Positions 14,974 through 21,882 of a stretch of 34,774 nt of DNA are shown here, piece by piece (the stretch's first letter is position 1; each line of letters opens with the position of its first letter). The DNA is from an uncultured Lachnospiraceae bacterium (GTDB lineage Bacteria; Bacillota; Clostridia; Lachnospirales; Lachnospiraceae). Under the pieces are notes generated by a model. The model worked only from the letters and a program-made list of their open reading frames with translations, was not told the DNA's origin and made no database searches. The stretch lies in assembly GCA_944377325.1 (NCBI GenBank), contig CALWEP010000142.1, positions 1-34,774 on the forward strand. The letters run 5' to 3'. Both the position numbers and the translations under genes were made by a program.

Positions 14974-15742
14974 ACGCTTTATCTAAAGGATGCTCGTGCG
15001 GCAATTGCTGATTATTTTCGGCAGACTGCCTGGAGTACGGCCTGTCTCCGTGAAAATGTTTCATCGACTCGGTGTGTTCCCGAATGATTTCCTTCAGCAA
15101 ACGAAGCTGGTCGGAGGACAGAACCGGCGAGGTCCATCCCAGCGACCAATTAACGGACACGGGAAAGGAGCGGGGGCGGCAGAACAGCAGTCCCGGGATG
15201 TGGGAAAAGGACGGAAGATAGCTGGCAAGAGTAAAACAGTATCCTCTGCCGGCGGAAACCAGCTGCGCGCCGATCTCCATATTGGCCACGGTTCGTACAG
15301 TCGCAGGATCACGCCCGTATTCCGCCAGGAATTTCTCAACAAAGGGATAGATGCTCTGCTTTTTTCCCGGAGAGATCAGTTTTTCATGAGGAAGCTGTTC
15401 CGGATCCAGAATGGGATACGGACAATTCTCCTCGCTTCTTGTCATTTCTTTCATGCTTTCCGGACAGATGACTACCAGCTCGTCGCTGCACACATACAGG
15501 TATTCCCATCCGGGCTTGTGCAGCATATGGGTTACCAGCATATAATCCAGCTGGTGGCTTTCCAGCATCTGCTCCAGCTCCTGAATGGAGCCGATTTGCA
15601 GATCGAACTGGATGTCCGGCATTTTCTGCGTCAGTTCCTGCAGCAGGGGCACCATGAAATGATTTCCCCTGCGCCGATAGATGCCGATGGAACAGTCCTT
15701 GACCTGTCTTCTCTGATAAGCATTTAATTCTTCCTGAAGGGG
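14972..15742 (-). pseudogene. LysR regulator remnant lacking its DNA-binding domain
   Basis: The frame encodes only the effector-binding half of a LysR protein. It is open from a TAA at 15743-15745 down to the stop at 14972 (256 codons); the first ATG is at 15655, in the middle of the domain. The readable part upstream of that ATG (LQEELNAYQRRQVKDCSIGI) matches the linker and first strand that normally follow the helix-turn-helix. No frame between 15743 and 15869 encodes the missing ~60 residues, and an ECF sigma gene begins there. This points to a 5' deletion. The rest (LLQELTQKMPDIQFDLQIGS to the C-terminus) looks undamaged, so decay is recent or a truncated binding protein is still made. 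Confidence 0.75.
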
Positions 15743-15868
15743 TTATCGGAAAAGATGACCTCTTTTTTGGAACTTTTTTTCCCTGCGGTGAACCGATGAA
15801 AAGAATAGGGCCTCTTATATAGCAGATGCATCGAAAATACGGAACAAAAGGACGGAGAATGAACGGAT

Positions 15869-16477
15869 ATGAATGACGTCATTGCAGAATTGGTAAAAAG
15901 GATGAAAACCGGAGACGGGGAGGCTTTTGACAGTCTGTATGGAATATATGTGAAAAAGCTGTACAGCGCGGCATATTTAATCAGCGGCAGCAGAGCGGAC
16001 AGCGAGGATATTGTTCAGGAGACATTCGTGAAATGCTTTCTGAAAAAGGATACAATCCGCGATGAGGGAGCTTTCGAAAGCTGGATTTTCCGGATAATGG
16101 TCCGCACTGCCTGGAGATATATAAAACGCAGACCGAAAGACAGTTCGTTTGACGAGATGCTGGAGCAGGGTGAGGAGAGATACGGCGGCCCGTGGATACA
16201 AACGGACAGAGGCACTCTTCAGCCTCTGGAAGAAGTAATTCTGAAAGAGGAACAGGAACAGCTGCGCGAAGCAGTTTCGTCTTTGGAAGTTAAACAGAGG
16301 ACGGTAATTGTACTCTATTATTACAATGAACTTTCGGTCAGAGACATTGCGCGCATTACGGGAAGCCGGGAAGGAACGGTCAAGTCGCGGCTTCATAAAG
16401 GAAGGGAAAACCTCAGAGCTTATTTAAGCAAAGGCAGTTCGGAGACGAAAAGGAGGCAGGAATATGAAATGGTATAA
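15869..16477 (+). CDS. ECF-type RNA polymerase sigma factor
   Basis: This 202-residue protein has both ECF domains. Region 2 (residues ~20-90) contains the helix AYLISGSRADSEDIVQETFV and the -10-binding segment FESWIFRIMVRTAWRYIKRR. Region 4 (~130-185) contains the helix-turn-helix ELSVRDIARITGSREGTVKS. The start ATG has only GGACGGAG about 11 bases away, a weak site; a five-codon frame beginning at 15859 overlaps it. The next gene overlaps by 14 bases and encodes a single-pass membrane protein that is the likely anti-sigma factor. The signal it responds to is unknown. Confidence 0.92.
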   Translation: MNDVIAELVKRMKTGDGEAFDSLYGIYVKKLYSAAYLISGSRADSEDIVQETFVKCFLKKDTIRDEGAFESWIFRIMVRTAWRYIKRRPKDSSFDEMLEQGEERYGGPWIQTDRGTLQPLEEVILKEEQEQLREAVSSLEVKQRTVIVLYYYNELSVRDIARITGSREGTVKSRLHKGRENLRAYLSKGSSETKRRQEYEMV

Positions 16478-17348
16478 GGGGACACAGTTCGGATGCGGGA
16501 TGCCGGTATCAGATGTACAGGAAGGAGCTGGCAGAGAAACGGATAGAACGGCTCAGGCGCAGGGGATAAGGAAGAATGTCTCAAAAGAAAAACTGCTTCA
16601 GAAAGAGCTCCGAAAACTTGCGGAAAGCAGCAGACTTACTCAGAAGGAAGAAAAGGAGCTTTTAAGTTCTATACACAGCTCGATTGATGAAAGGAGAAAG
16701 AACATGAAACTATTTGAACATCGTAAAATGAAAATTGCGGCAGCAGCGGCAGCTATTGCAGTGCTGGGAGTGGGGACGGCATTTGCATCGGGAAAAATAG
16801 CGTCTCTTTCCAGTTCGGTCATAACGGATCAGGTGGATTACAAAAATGCGCAGGAGGTAGAGGCCAGTGATACCTTATACAAAAAAGCCAGGGCAGTGGA
16901 TGAGTTTTCCAATGGCGCGAAATTTGTCAGAGGTTTTGATGTGAATGTTTCTGCACTGGATGAGAATGGTGCGGAGATAGGGACATACCCTTCCATTAAC
17001 ATTGATTACAGCGGCGAATATTTTCTGGATATTTCTGATCCTCTGGAAGGAGCGGAAGGTCAGCCATACCCGGCAGTTCTCTCGGAAACATATGAAAACG
17101 TTGAGATAGAGGTCTCTGTTATGAATTATCTCTTTCTCCCACCGGATCAGGAACCGGATGAAGAAGATATGAAGCTTCAGGAAGAGGGGAAACTGGAGAT
17201 CAGCTACGGTACAGATGAGGCTGAACGGAAAACGAGCGTGAGCGCATTCTGGAAGGAGGACGGACTTACCTACTGCCTGGTAACGATGAAAGAAGGAGGA
17301 GATCCGGAGGAGCTTCTGGAGATGGCAAAAGAAATTATTGCAAAATAA
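16464..17348 (+). CDS. Single-pass membrane protein, probable anti-sigma factor (DUF4367-like C-terminus)
   Basis: This 294-residue protein has a charged cytosolic part (residues 1-88), one transmembrane helix (about 89-108, MKIAAAAAAIAVLGVGTAFA) and an extracytoplasmic domain of about 185 residues. The end of that domain (FWKEDGLTYCLVTMKEG, then EELLEMAKEII) resembles the DUF4367 module found in clostridial anti-sigma proteins. The gene overlaps the ECF sigma gene by 14 bases, with AGGAGG before the ATG inside the sigma coding region. No HxxxCxxC zinc anti-sigma motif is visible, so it is not a classical ZAS protein. It should hold the sigma factor at the membrane until an envelope signal arrives; role inferred from position and topology. 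Confidence 0.8.
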   Translation: MKWYKGTQFGCGMPVSDVQEGAGRETDRTAQAQGIRKNVSKEKLLQKELRKLAESSRLTQKEEKELLSSIHSSIDERRKNMKLFEHRKMKIAAAAAAIAVLGVGTAFASGKIASLSSSVITDQVDYKNAQEVEASDTLYKKARAVDEFSNGAKFVRGFDVNVSALDENGAEIGTYPSINIDYSGEYFLDISDPLEGAEGQPYPAVLSETYENVEIEVSVMNYLFLPPDQEPDEEDMKLQEEGKLEISYGTDEAERKTSVSAFWKEDGLTYCLVTMKEGGDPEELLEMAKEIIAK

Positions 17349-17383
17349 TGCGGAATAAACAGTAAACTTTTCCGAATAACAGA

Positions 17384-17427
17384 GAGGAAGATGGCTGCGG
17401 ACAGCTATCTTCCTCAAAATGTTTTTT
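17384..17427 (+). terminator. Terminator after the sigma/anti-sigma pair
   Basis: GAGGAAGATGGCTG (17384-17397) pairs with CAGCTATCTTCCTC (17402-17415) over 14 bp with one wobble, loop CGGA. A six-T run follows after AAAATG. It lies between convergent genes and may also slow transcription from the glycosyltransferase side. Confidence 0.7.
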
Positions 17428-18724
17428 ACGCCGACAGACGTTTTTTTCCTGCTGCGGCAATAAATCCTCCTTGGTCCGCTCCGTGATAGATCGGTCTCCA
17501 TTCCACCTTGCGAACCAGAGCCACTGCGGCAATGGGAATATAGGTAAACATAAAGATGGGGAAGGTAAACAGGAACTTCAGCTTCCTTCCGCCGGGAACG
17601 GCAATGGATTTCCATTCCGTAATGGTAGTGACAGCCCCGTACATGAGCAGCCCAAGATAAAACACAAAAATGGTTCTGGCAATAAAGCCCAGGCACTCTC
17701 CCATGACCATATCTGCCTCTGCCGGCGGAAGGGTCATAGCGGCGGTAATCATGATCAGGTTGATCAGGATGGCGCCCAGGGTGAGGAACATACCGGGAGC
17801 TACGGTCATAAACATATCATAGCAGGAAAAGCCGCGCTTTCCGCCTGCAAAGATTCCCTTCAGCAGAGACATGCCGTAATGGTAGTCAATCTGGTAAAAG
17901 CCTTTGGACCACCGCAGCCGCTGATCCCAGGACTGCTTGAACGTCACGGGCTGCTCGTCATAGATAACAGCTTTTTCACAGTATCCGATAACGCGGCCCT
18001 GAAGGGCACAGTTTACGGAAAACTCAATATCCTCCGTGAGCAGATGGAAGGGCCAGCCTCCGTTTTCCCTTACCAGATCTCCGGATACCAGAAAACCGGT
18101 TCCGGAAATGGCGCAGTTTACGCCCAGGGCCATACGGGGAGCGTTTAAAAAGCGCGCCTCCCTCAGGAACCACAGGCCGTATCCGGCGGAAATCCAGTTG
18201 GACCCGAAATTGCGGGAGTTTCGGTAACTGGTAAGAGCCGCGTAATTGCCGCTTCCGAAGGTGATGTTCATCTCTTTTACGAAATTCGGATCCACATAGT
18301 TGTCGGCATCGAAAACAAAATAGCCGTCATAATCGTTTTTTCCTTCTTCTGTGAGAAGGTTGAACAGATAATCCAGAGCGTAGCCCTTTCCAACCTGAAG
18401 GTGATTAAAGCGGCGGTATACGATGGCTCCGGCGTTTTCCGCCACCTGGGCGGTATTGTCGGTGCAGTTGTCTGCGATTACGTAGATGTCCAAAAGCTCC
18501 GCCGGGTAATTCTGGTGTTTCAGACTGTCAATTAGGCCGCCGATTACATTTTCTTCGTTGCGGGCTGAGATGACTGCGGCATAGCGGCGCAGACTGGGCG
18601 GGGGACAGCAGCGCTGCCTGTTCTTTTGTACAATGCCGATCAGCAGATAGCCCAACTGATACAGATACAGCAGGGTCAGAATCACCGCGATGGCAGTGTT
18701 GAAAAGTTGAGTAAATTCTTTCAT
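17426..18724 (-). CDS. Processive family-2 glycosyltransferase, membrane-bound
   Basis: This 432-residue enzyme has an N-terminal membrane helix (~8-32), a GT-A glycosyltransferase domain, and three or four helices at the C-terminus. Catalytic markers are the nucleotide-sugar segment ISARNEENVIGGLIDSL (52-68), D139-A-D141, TED (230-232) and QRLRW (268-272), the set seen in processive enzymes such as cellulose, hyaluronan and poly-GlcNAc synthases. The start at 18724 has AGGGAAG upstream and begins at the first helix; a possible ATG at 18775 adds 17 residues without its own ribosome-binding site. It stands alone, convergent to the anti-sigma gene, with no BcsB- or PgaB-like partner nearby. The polymer or glycolipid made is unknown. 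Confidence 0.85.
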   Translation of the reverse strand: MKEFTQLFNTAIAVILTLLYLYQLGYLLIGIVQKNRQRCCPPPSLRRYAAVISARNEENVIGGLIDSLKHQNYPAELLDIYVIADNCTDNTAQVAENAGAIVYRRFNHLQVGKGYALDYLFNLLTEEGKNDYDGYFVFDADNYVDPNFVKEMNITFGSGNYAALTSYRNSRNFGSNWISAGYGLWFLREARFLNAPRMALGVNCAISGTGFLVSGDLVRENGGWPFHLLTEDIEFSVNCALQGRVIGYCEKAVIYDEQPVTFKQSWDQRLRWSKGFYQIDYHYGMSLLKGIFAGGKRGFSCYDMFMTVAPGMFLTLGAILINLIMITAAMTLPPAEADMVMGECLGFIARTIFVFYLGLLMYGAVTTITEWKSIAVPGGRKLKFLFTFPIFMFTYIPIAAVALVRKVEWRPIYHGADQGGFIAAAGKKRLSA

Positions 18725-19129
18725 AGTGTTTCTTCCCTCTTTTATAATTCCTTTTTGTATCAAAAACACTACCACATTTTTTGAATATTACAAGTATTTT
18801 TCATGGATTTAATATAAAATTAAAGTTTCGGTGAGGAATTTGTAAAGAAATTAAATTGTATAAATTTTACGTAAAATTTAAAAAAAGGTAAGGAAAATAG
18901 GACTGTTTTAAGGTGAAGAAAGGGCCGGGGAAACAGGCGGCAATAAAAACGGCAGTTTTTGACTGAGGGACAGGGAATTATCTGTGAAAACTTACGTTTT
19001 CAAAAGAAAGAGGAGAAAAGGGGAGGGGGAGGAAGAAAAAACAGTTTCTTCCTATTTATATATTAACGGTGCATCGGCTTAAAGCGTTAATGCGGAGAAC
19101 AGCCGGCGGTGACTTTCTGCTCCATCTCT
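18725..19129. other. Gene-free AT-rich region between glycosyltransferase and murC
   Basis: No convincing gene is seen in this stretch. It holds a perfect 20-base palindrome (18861-18880) followed by an A-run, and a 7-bp inverted repeat TGAAAAC-TTAC-GTTTTCA (18985-19002). No match to a riboswitch or structured RNA family was recognised. It must contain the glycosyltransferase promoter on the minus strand, but no clear hexamer pair stands out. Confidence 0.5.
18861..18880. promoter_or_regulatory. Perfect 20-base palindrome upstream of the glycosyltransferase gene
   Basis: TAAATTTTACGTAAAATTTA reads the same on both strands. It lies 137 bases upstream of the glycosyltransferase start, a distance suited to an operator. 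Base composition is AT-rich, so chance contributes, but ten perfect pairs with no spacer is uncommon. Confidence 0.45.
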
Positions 19130-19157
19130 TTGCTTTTCCTGAAAAATTCGGTATAAT
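19130..19157 (+). promoter_or_regulatory. Candidate murC promoter
   Basis: A perfect TATAAT at 19152-19157 has a weak -35, TTGCTT at 19130-19135, 16 bases upstream. The predicted start is near 19164, giving a leader of about 65 bases that contains the palindrome at 19172-19193. Confidence 0.6.
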
Positions 19158-19171
19158 AAAAGGCGAAGGAC

Positions 19172-19193
19172 TGTTCCGGCAGCTGCCGGAACA
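19172..19193. promoter_or_regulatory. Perfect 22-base palindrome in the murC leader
   Basis: The 11-base arm TGTTCCGGCAG (19172-19182) is followed directly by its exact complement CTGCCGGAACA (19183-19193). It starts roughly 8 bases after the predicted transcription start and 36 bases before the murC ATG. No T-run follows, so it is not an intrinsic terminator; an operator or an RNA hairpin affecting stability or translation is more likely. Confidence 0.6.
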
Positions 19194-19229
19194 AGGAAAA
19201 GAAACTCAAGAGAGGATAGAGGGGATTAT

Positions 19230-20606
19230 ATGTATCAGATAGATTTTGAAAAGCCCTGTCGCATCCATTTCATCGGGATCGGCGGCATCAGCATGAGCGG
19301 TCTGGCGGAGATCCTGATGGATGAGGGATTTTCGGTGAGCGGCTCAGATGCCAGAGAATCGGAACTTACCAGACACCTGGAGGCGAGAGGAGCCCGGGTG
19401 ATGTACGGACAGAGAGGGGAGAATATAACGGACGGCATTGACGCGGCAGTTTATACGGCGGCCATTCATCCGGACAATCCGGAGTATAGGGAGGCCTGCC
19501 GGAGAGGAATCCCCATGCTGAGCCGTGCGGAACTGCTGGGACAGATGATGAGAAACTATCGTCAGTCTCTGGGGGTTGCGGGAACCCATGGAAAAACCAC
19601 CACCACATCTATGATCACGGAGATTCTGCTGGCGGCAGACGAAAATCCCACCATTTCCGTGGGCGGAATTTTAAACTCCATCGGAGGGAATATTCGTGTG
19701 GGAGGATCGGAGCTTTTCGTGACGGAGGCCTGCGAATACACCAACAGTTTTCTGTCATTTTTCCCCACCATGGAGATTATTTTAAATATTGAGGAGGATC
19801 ATCTGGACTTTTTCAAGGACCTGGAGGATATTCGCCGTTCCTTCCGCCTGTTTGCGGAGCGTCTGCCGGAGAGCGGGCTGCTGATTGTCAACGGCTGCAT
19901 TGACAGGCTGGAAGAGCTTACGGACGGCCTGAAGTGCCGGGTGATTACCTTCGGCGGGGAACAGGGAGATTTCAGAGCGGAGAACGTACGTCATGACGAG
20001 TTTGCCAGGGCGGAATTTGATCTGATCCGCTGCGGAGAAGAGCTGGGGCATATTGTACTGGGAGTGGCCGGCGATCACAATGTCTCCAATGCGCTCAGCG
20101 CTGCGGCCGCCTGTCTGGAACTGGGAGTGCCCTTTGAGAAGATCCGGGAGGGCCTGAAGAAATTTACGGGAACCAACAGGAGATTTGAGAAAAAGGGGGA
20201 GATCGGGGGAGTGACGGTAATCGACGATTACGCCCATCATCCCAGCGAGATCCGCGCCACATTGGCTGCGGCCCGGAATTATCCCCACAGAAAGATCTGG
20301 TGCGTGTTCCAGCCCCATACTTATACCAGAACCAAAGCGTTTATGGATGAATTTGCCCAGGCGCTGTCCCAGGCGGATGAGGTGATTCTGGCGGATATCT
20401 ATGCGGCCAGAGAGACCGATACCCTGGGAGTCAGCTCGGGACAGCTGGCGGAAAAAATAGAAAAGCTGGGTACTAAGGCCGTTTATCTGCCCTCCTTCGA
20501 CGAAATAGAGACATTTATTTTAGAAAATTGTGTACACGGTGATTTGTTGATAACTATGGGGGCCGGAGATATTGTAAAAGTGGGAGAAAAGCTGCTTGGT
20601 CTGTAA
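19230..20606 (+). CDS. murC: UDP-N-acetylmuramate--L-alanine ligase
   Basis: MurC adds L-alanine to UDP-MurNAc in the cytosol, the first amino-acid step of peptidoglycan synthesis. The 458-residue length is typical. The N-terminal UDP-binding segment HFIGIGGISMSGLAEIL (~13-29), the ATP loop GTHGKTTTTSM (~117-127), the central-domain EACEYTNSFLSF (~169-180), and C-terminal DDYAHHPSEIRATL and VFQPHTYTRT are all characteristic. The ATG follows AGAGGATAGAGGGG. It has its own promoter. The stop codon is immediately followed by two DnaA boxes, and the terminator appears to be built partly from one of them. Confidence 0.98.
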   Translation: MYQIDFEKPCRIHFIGIGGISMSGLAEILMDEGFSVSGSDARESELTRHLEARGARVMYGQRGENITDGIDAAVYTAAIHPDNPEYREACRRGIPMLSRAELLGQMMRNYRQSLGVAGTHGKTTTTSMITEILLAADENPTISVGGILNSIGGNIRVGGSELFVTEACEYTNSFLSFFPTMEIILNIEEDHLDFFKDLEDIRRSFRLFAERLPESGLLIVNGCIDRLEELTDGLKCRVITFGGEQGDFRAENVRHDEFARAEFDLIRCGEELGHIVLGVAGDHNVSNALSAAAACLELGVPFEKIREGLKKFTGTNRRFEKKGEIGGVTVIDDYAHHPSEIRATLAAARNYPHRKIWCVFQPHTYTRTKAFMDEFAQALSQADEVILADIYAARETDTLGVSSGQLAEKIEKLGTKAVYLPSFDEIETFILENCVHGDLLITMGAGDIVKVGEKLLGL

Positions 20607-20624
20607 TTATCCACATTATCCACA
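20607..20624 (+). promoter_or_regulatory. Two tandem perfect DnaA boxes after murC
   Basis: TTATCCACA occurs at 20607-20615 and again at 20616-20624, end to end, starting with the base after the murC stop codon. Both match the consensus DnaA box exactly and point the same way. Confidence 0.85.
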
Positions 20625-20666
20625 TAGTTTTCAACATTTTATGTAAAGAAGCTATGTGGATTTTTT
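20618..20666 (+). terminator. Probable murC terminator overlapping a DnaA box
   Basis: ATCCACATAG (20618-20627) pairs perfectly with CTATGTGGAT (20652-20661) and a six-T run follows (20661-20666). The 24-base loop is long. The left arm includes most of the second DnaA box. A second 12-bp inverted repeat (20637-20648 with 20668-20679) interleaves with it, so the two hairpins cannot both form as simple stems. Confidence 0.6.
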
Positions 20667-20762
20667 ACTTTACATAAAAAATCGTCTGTTAATTTTACAA
20701 ATGCTTTATTTTACGCCGGATTCGACAAATTCATCCAAAGTATTTACGATTATGTTAACAGC

Positions 20763-20806
20763 TTATCCACGTTATCCACATTATCCACAATTGCTTATGT
20801 GGAAAA
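20763..20806 (+). promoter_or_regulatory. DnaA-box array upstream of the dnaD-like gene
   Basis: Three boxes abut without spacing: TTATCCACG (20763-20771, one mismatch), TTATCCACA (20772-20780) and TTATCCACA (20781-20789). A fourth, inverted, is TTTTCCACA read on the minus strand (20798-20806, one mismatch). With the pair at 20607-20624 this gives six boxes in 200 bases, separated by an AT-rich stretch. The array sits just upstream of the promoter of two replication-initiation genes, so DnaA control of their expression, or loading/titration of DnaA, is likely. Confidence 0.82.
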
Positions 20807-20835
20807 GCGGAGCTATTTTCTTTTTAAAATGAATG

Positions 20836-20844
20836 TGATATGAT
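20836..20844 (+). promoter_or_regulatory. Extended -10 promoter of the dnaD-like gene
   Basis: TGATATGAT (20836-20844) is an extended -10 element; the -35 region is only T-rich. The predicted start near 20851 is about 45 bases downstream of the last DnaA box, so bound DnaA could repress or activate here. Confidence 0.5.
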
Positions 20845-20888
20845 GAAACCAGAAAAGCAGGGTTACAGTAAAAAAGGGAGTTTTGTCT

Positions 20889-21869
20889 GTGAAAAATCAA
20901 TTTCAGATCCGGGCGACTCTGGTCGCAGATGAATTTATCGATACATATATGGCGGCAGCCAACGGGGAATACGTAAAGGTTTACCTGTATATGCTCCGTC
21001 ACCAGAATGAAAAGCCGGACCTTTCTTCCATTGCAGATGCGCTGAACCATACGGAGGCGGATGTGCGCCGGGCCTTGGCTTACTGGCAGAAGATGGGAGT
21101 GCTGGCAGACGGGCCGGAAGAGGAAGGGAAGGAACGGGAGCAGGCAGGACGGGAGACCGCCGCCTCTCTTCCCGAGACGCCTCAGGCGGTGGAAAAGGAA
21201 CAGGAGAAAAGGAAGAACTACGGCAGAGCGGAGCTGGAGCGTCTTCAGGGAGACGGAGAGTTCAGCCAGCTGCTTTATGTGGCCGGTCAGTATATGGGCC
21301 GCCTGTTAAAGCCTCAGGATGCGGATATGCTGGCGTATCTGTATGACGGTCTGAAAATGTCCTGCGATGTGATTGAGTATGTGATCGAATACTGTGTGCA
21401 GAACCGCCACAACAGCATTCGCTATATGGAAAAGGTGGCGTTAAGCTGGCATGAAAAGGGAATTGACACGGTGGCAAAGGCGAAGGCCTGGACCGAGCAT
21501 TTCAACCAGGACGCCTTTGCGGTAATGAAAGCCTTCGGCATCAATGACCGCCGCCCGGGAAACACAGAGTGGGATGCCATTGAACGGTGGTACAGGACCT
21601 GGGGCTTCACCAGACAGGTGGTAGTAGAGGCCTGCAACCGGACCATGGAAGCCATTCACAAGCCCAGCTTTCAGTATGCGGACCGGATTCTGGAGGAATG
21701 GCATAAAAGCGGAGTGCGGACCATGGAGGACGTGGCCGGAGCAGACGGAAAGCGGAAAAAGTCTTCTTACAAGGAGGACGGGTCCAGGCGGAAAGGAACG
21801 AATCAGTTCCGCAATTTCGAGGAACGTCAGACGGACTATGATGCGATGATATTGGAACAATGGCAGTAA
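20889..21869 (+). CDS. DnaD-domain replication initiation protein
   Basis: This 326-residue protein has an N-terminal winged-helix-like domain (VADEFIDTYMAAANGEYVKV onward, ending YWQKMGVL), a charged linker, then two DnaD (DnaB_2) domains. The diagnostic Y-x3-I/V-x3-W patterns occur as YMEKVALSW and YADRILEEW. A basic tail (KRKKSSYK..RRKGTNQ) may bind DNA. In Firmicutes such proteins help the helicase loader put the replicative helicase on DNA opened by DnaA. The start is GTG at 20889, with AAGGGAG 8 bases upstream; the TTG at 20883 is too close to that site. The helicase-loader gene follows after 13 bases, and DnaA boxes lie upstream, all consistent with replication initiation or restart. 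Confidence 0.88.
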   Translation: MKNQFQIRATLVADEFIDTYMAAANGEYVKVYLYMLRHQNEKPDLSSIADALNHTEADVRRALAYWQKMGVLADGPEEEGKEREQAGRETAASLPETPQAVEKEQEKRKNYGRAELERLQGDGEFSQLLYVAGQYMGRLLKPQDADMLAYLYDGLKMSCDVIEYVIEYCVQNRHNSIRYMEKVALSWHEKGIDTVAKAKAWTEHFNQDAFAVMKAFGINDRRPGNTEWDAIERWYRTWGFTRQVVVEACNRTMEAIHKPSFQYADRILEEWHKSGVRTMEDVAGADGKRKKSSYKEDGSRRKGTNQFRNFEERQTDYDAMILEQWQ

Positions 21870-21882
21870 AGGAGGGTGAGAA

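Noticed and set aside
15769..15798. ECF-type autoregulatory promoter (GGAAC...CG) before the sigma gene
   Set aside because: A GGAAC followed by a T-run is present, but the spacing to a possible -10 is about 20 bases, too long for typical ECF promoters.
18776..19129. Riboswitch or small RNA gene in the long gap before murC
   Set aside because: Purine-rich segments and small hairpins are present, but no known aptamer core was recognised and no promoter-terminator pair encloses them.
20607..20860. The chromosomal replication origin (oriC)
   Set aside because: The box cluster is oriC-like, but dnaA, dnaN, recF, gyrB, rpmH and rnpA are absent from the window; a secondary DnaA-binding locus is more likely.
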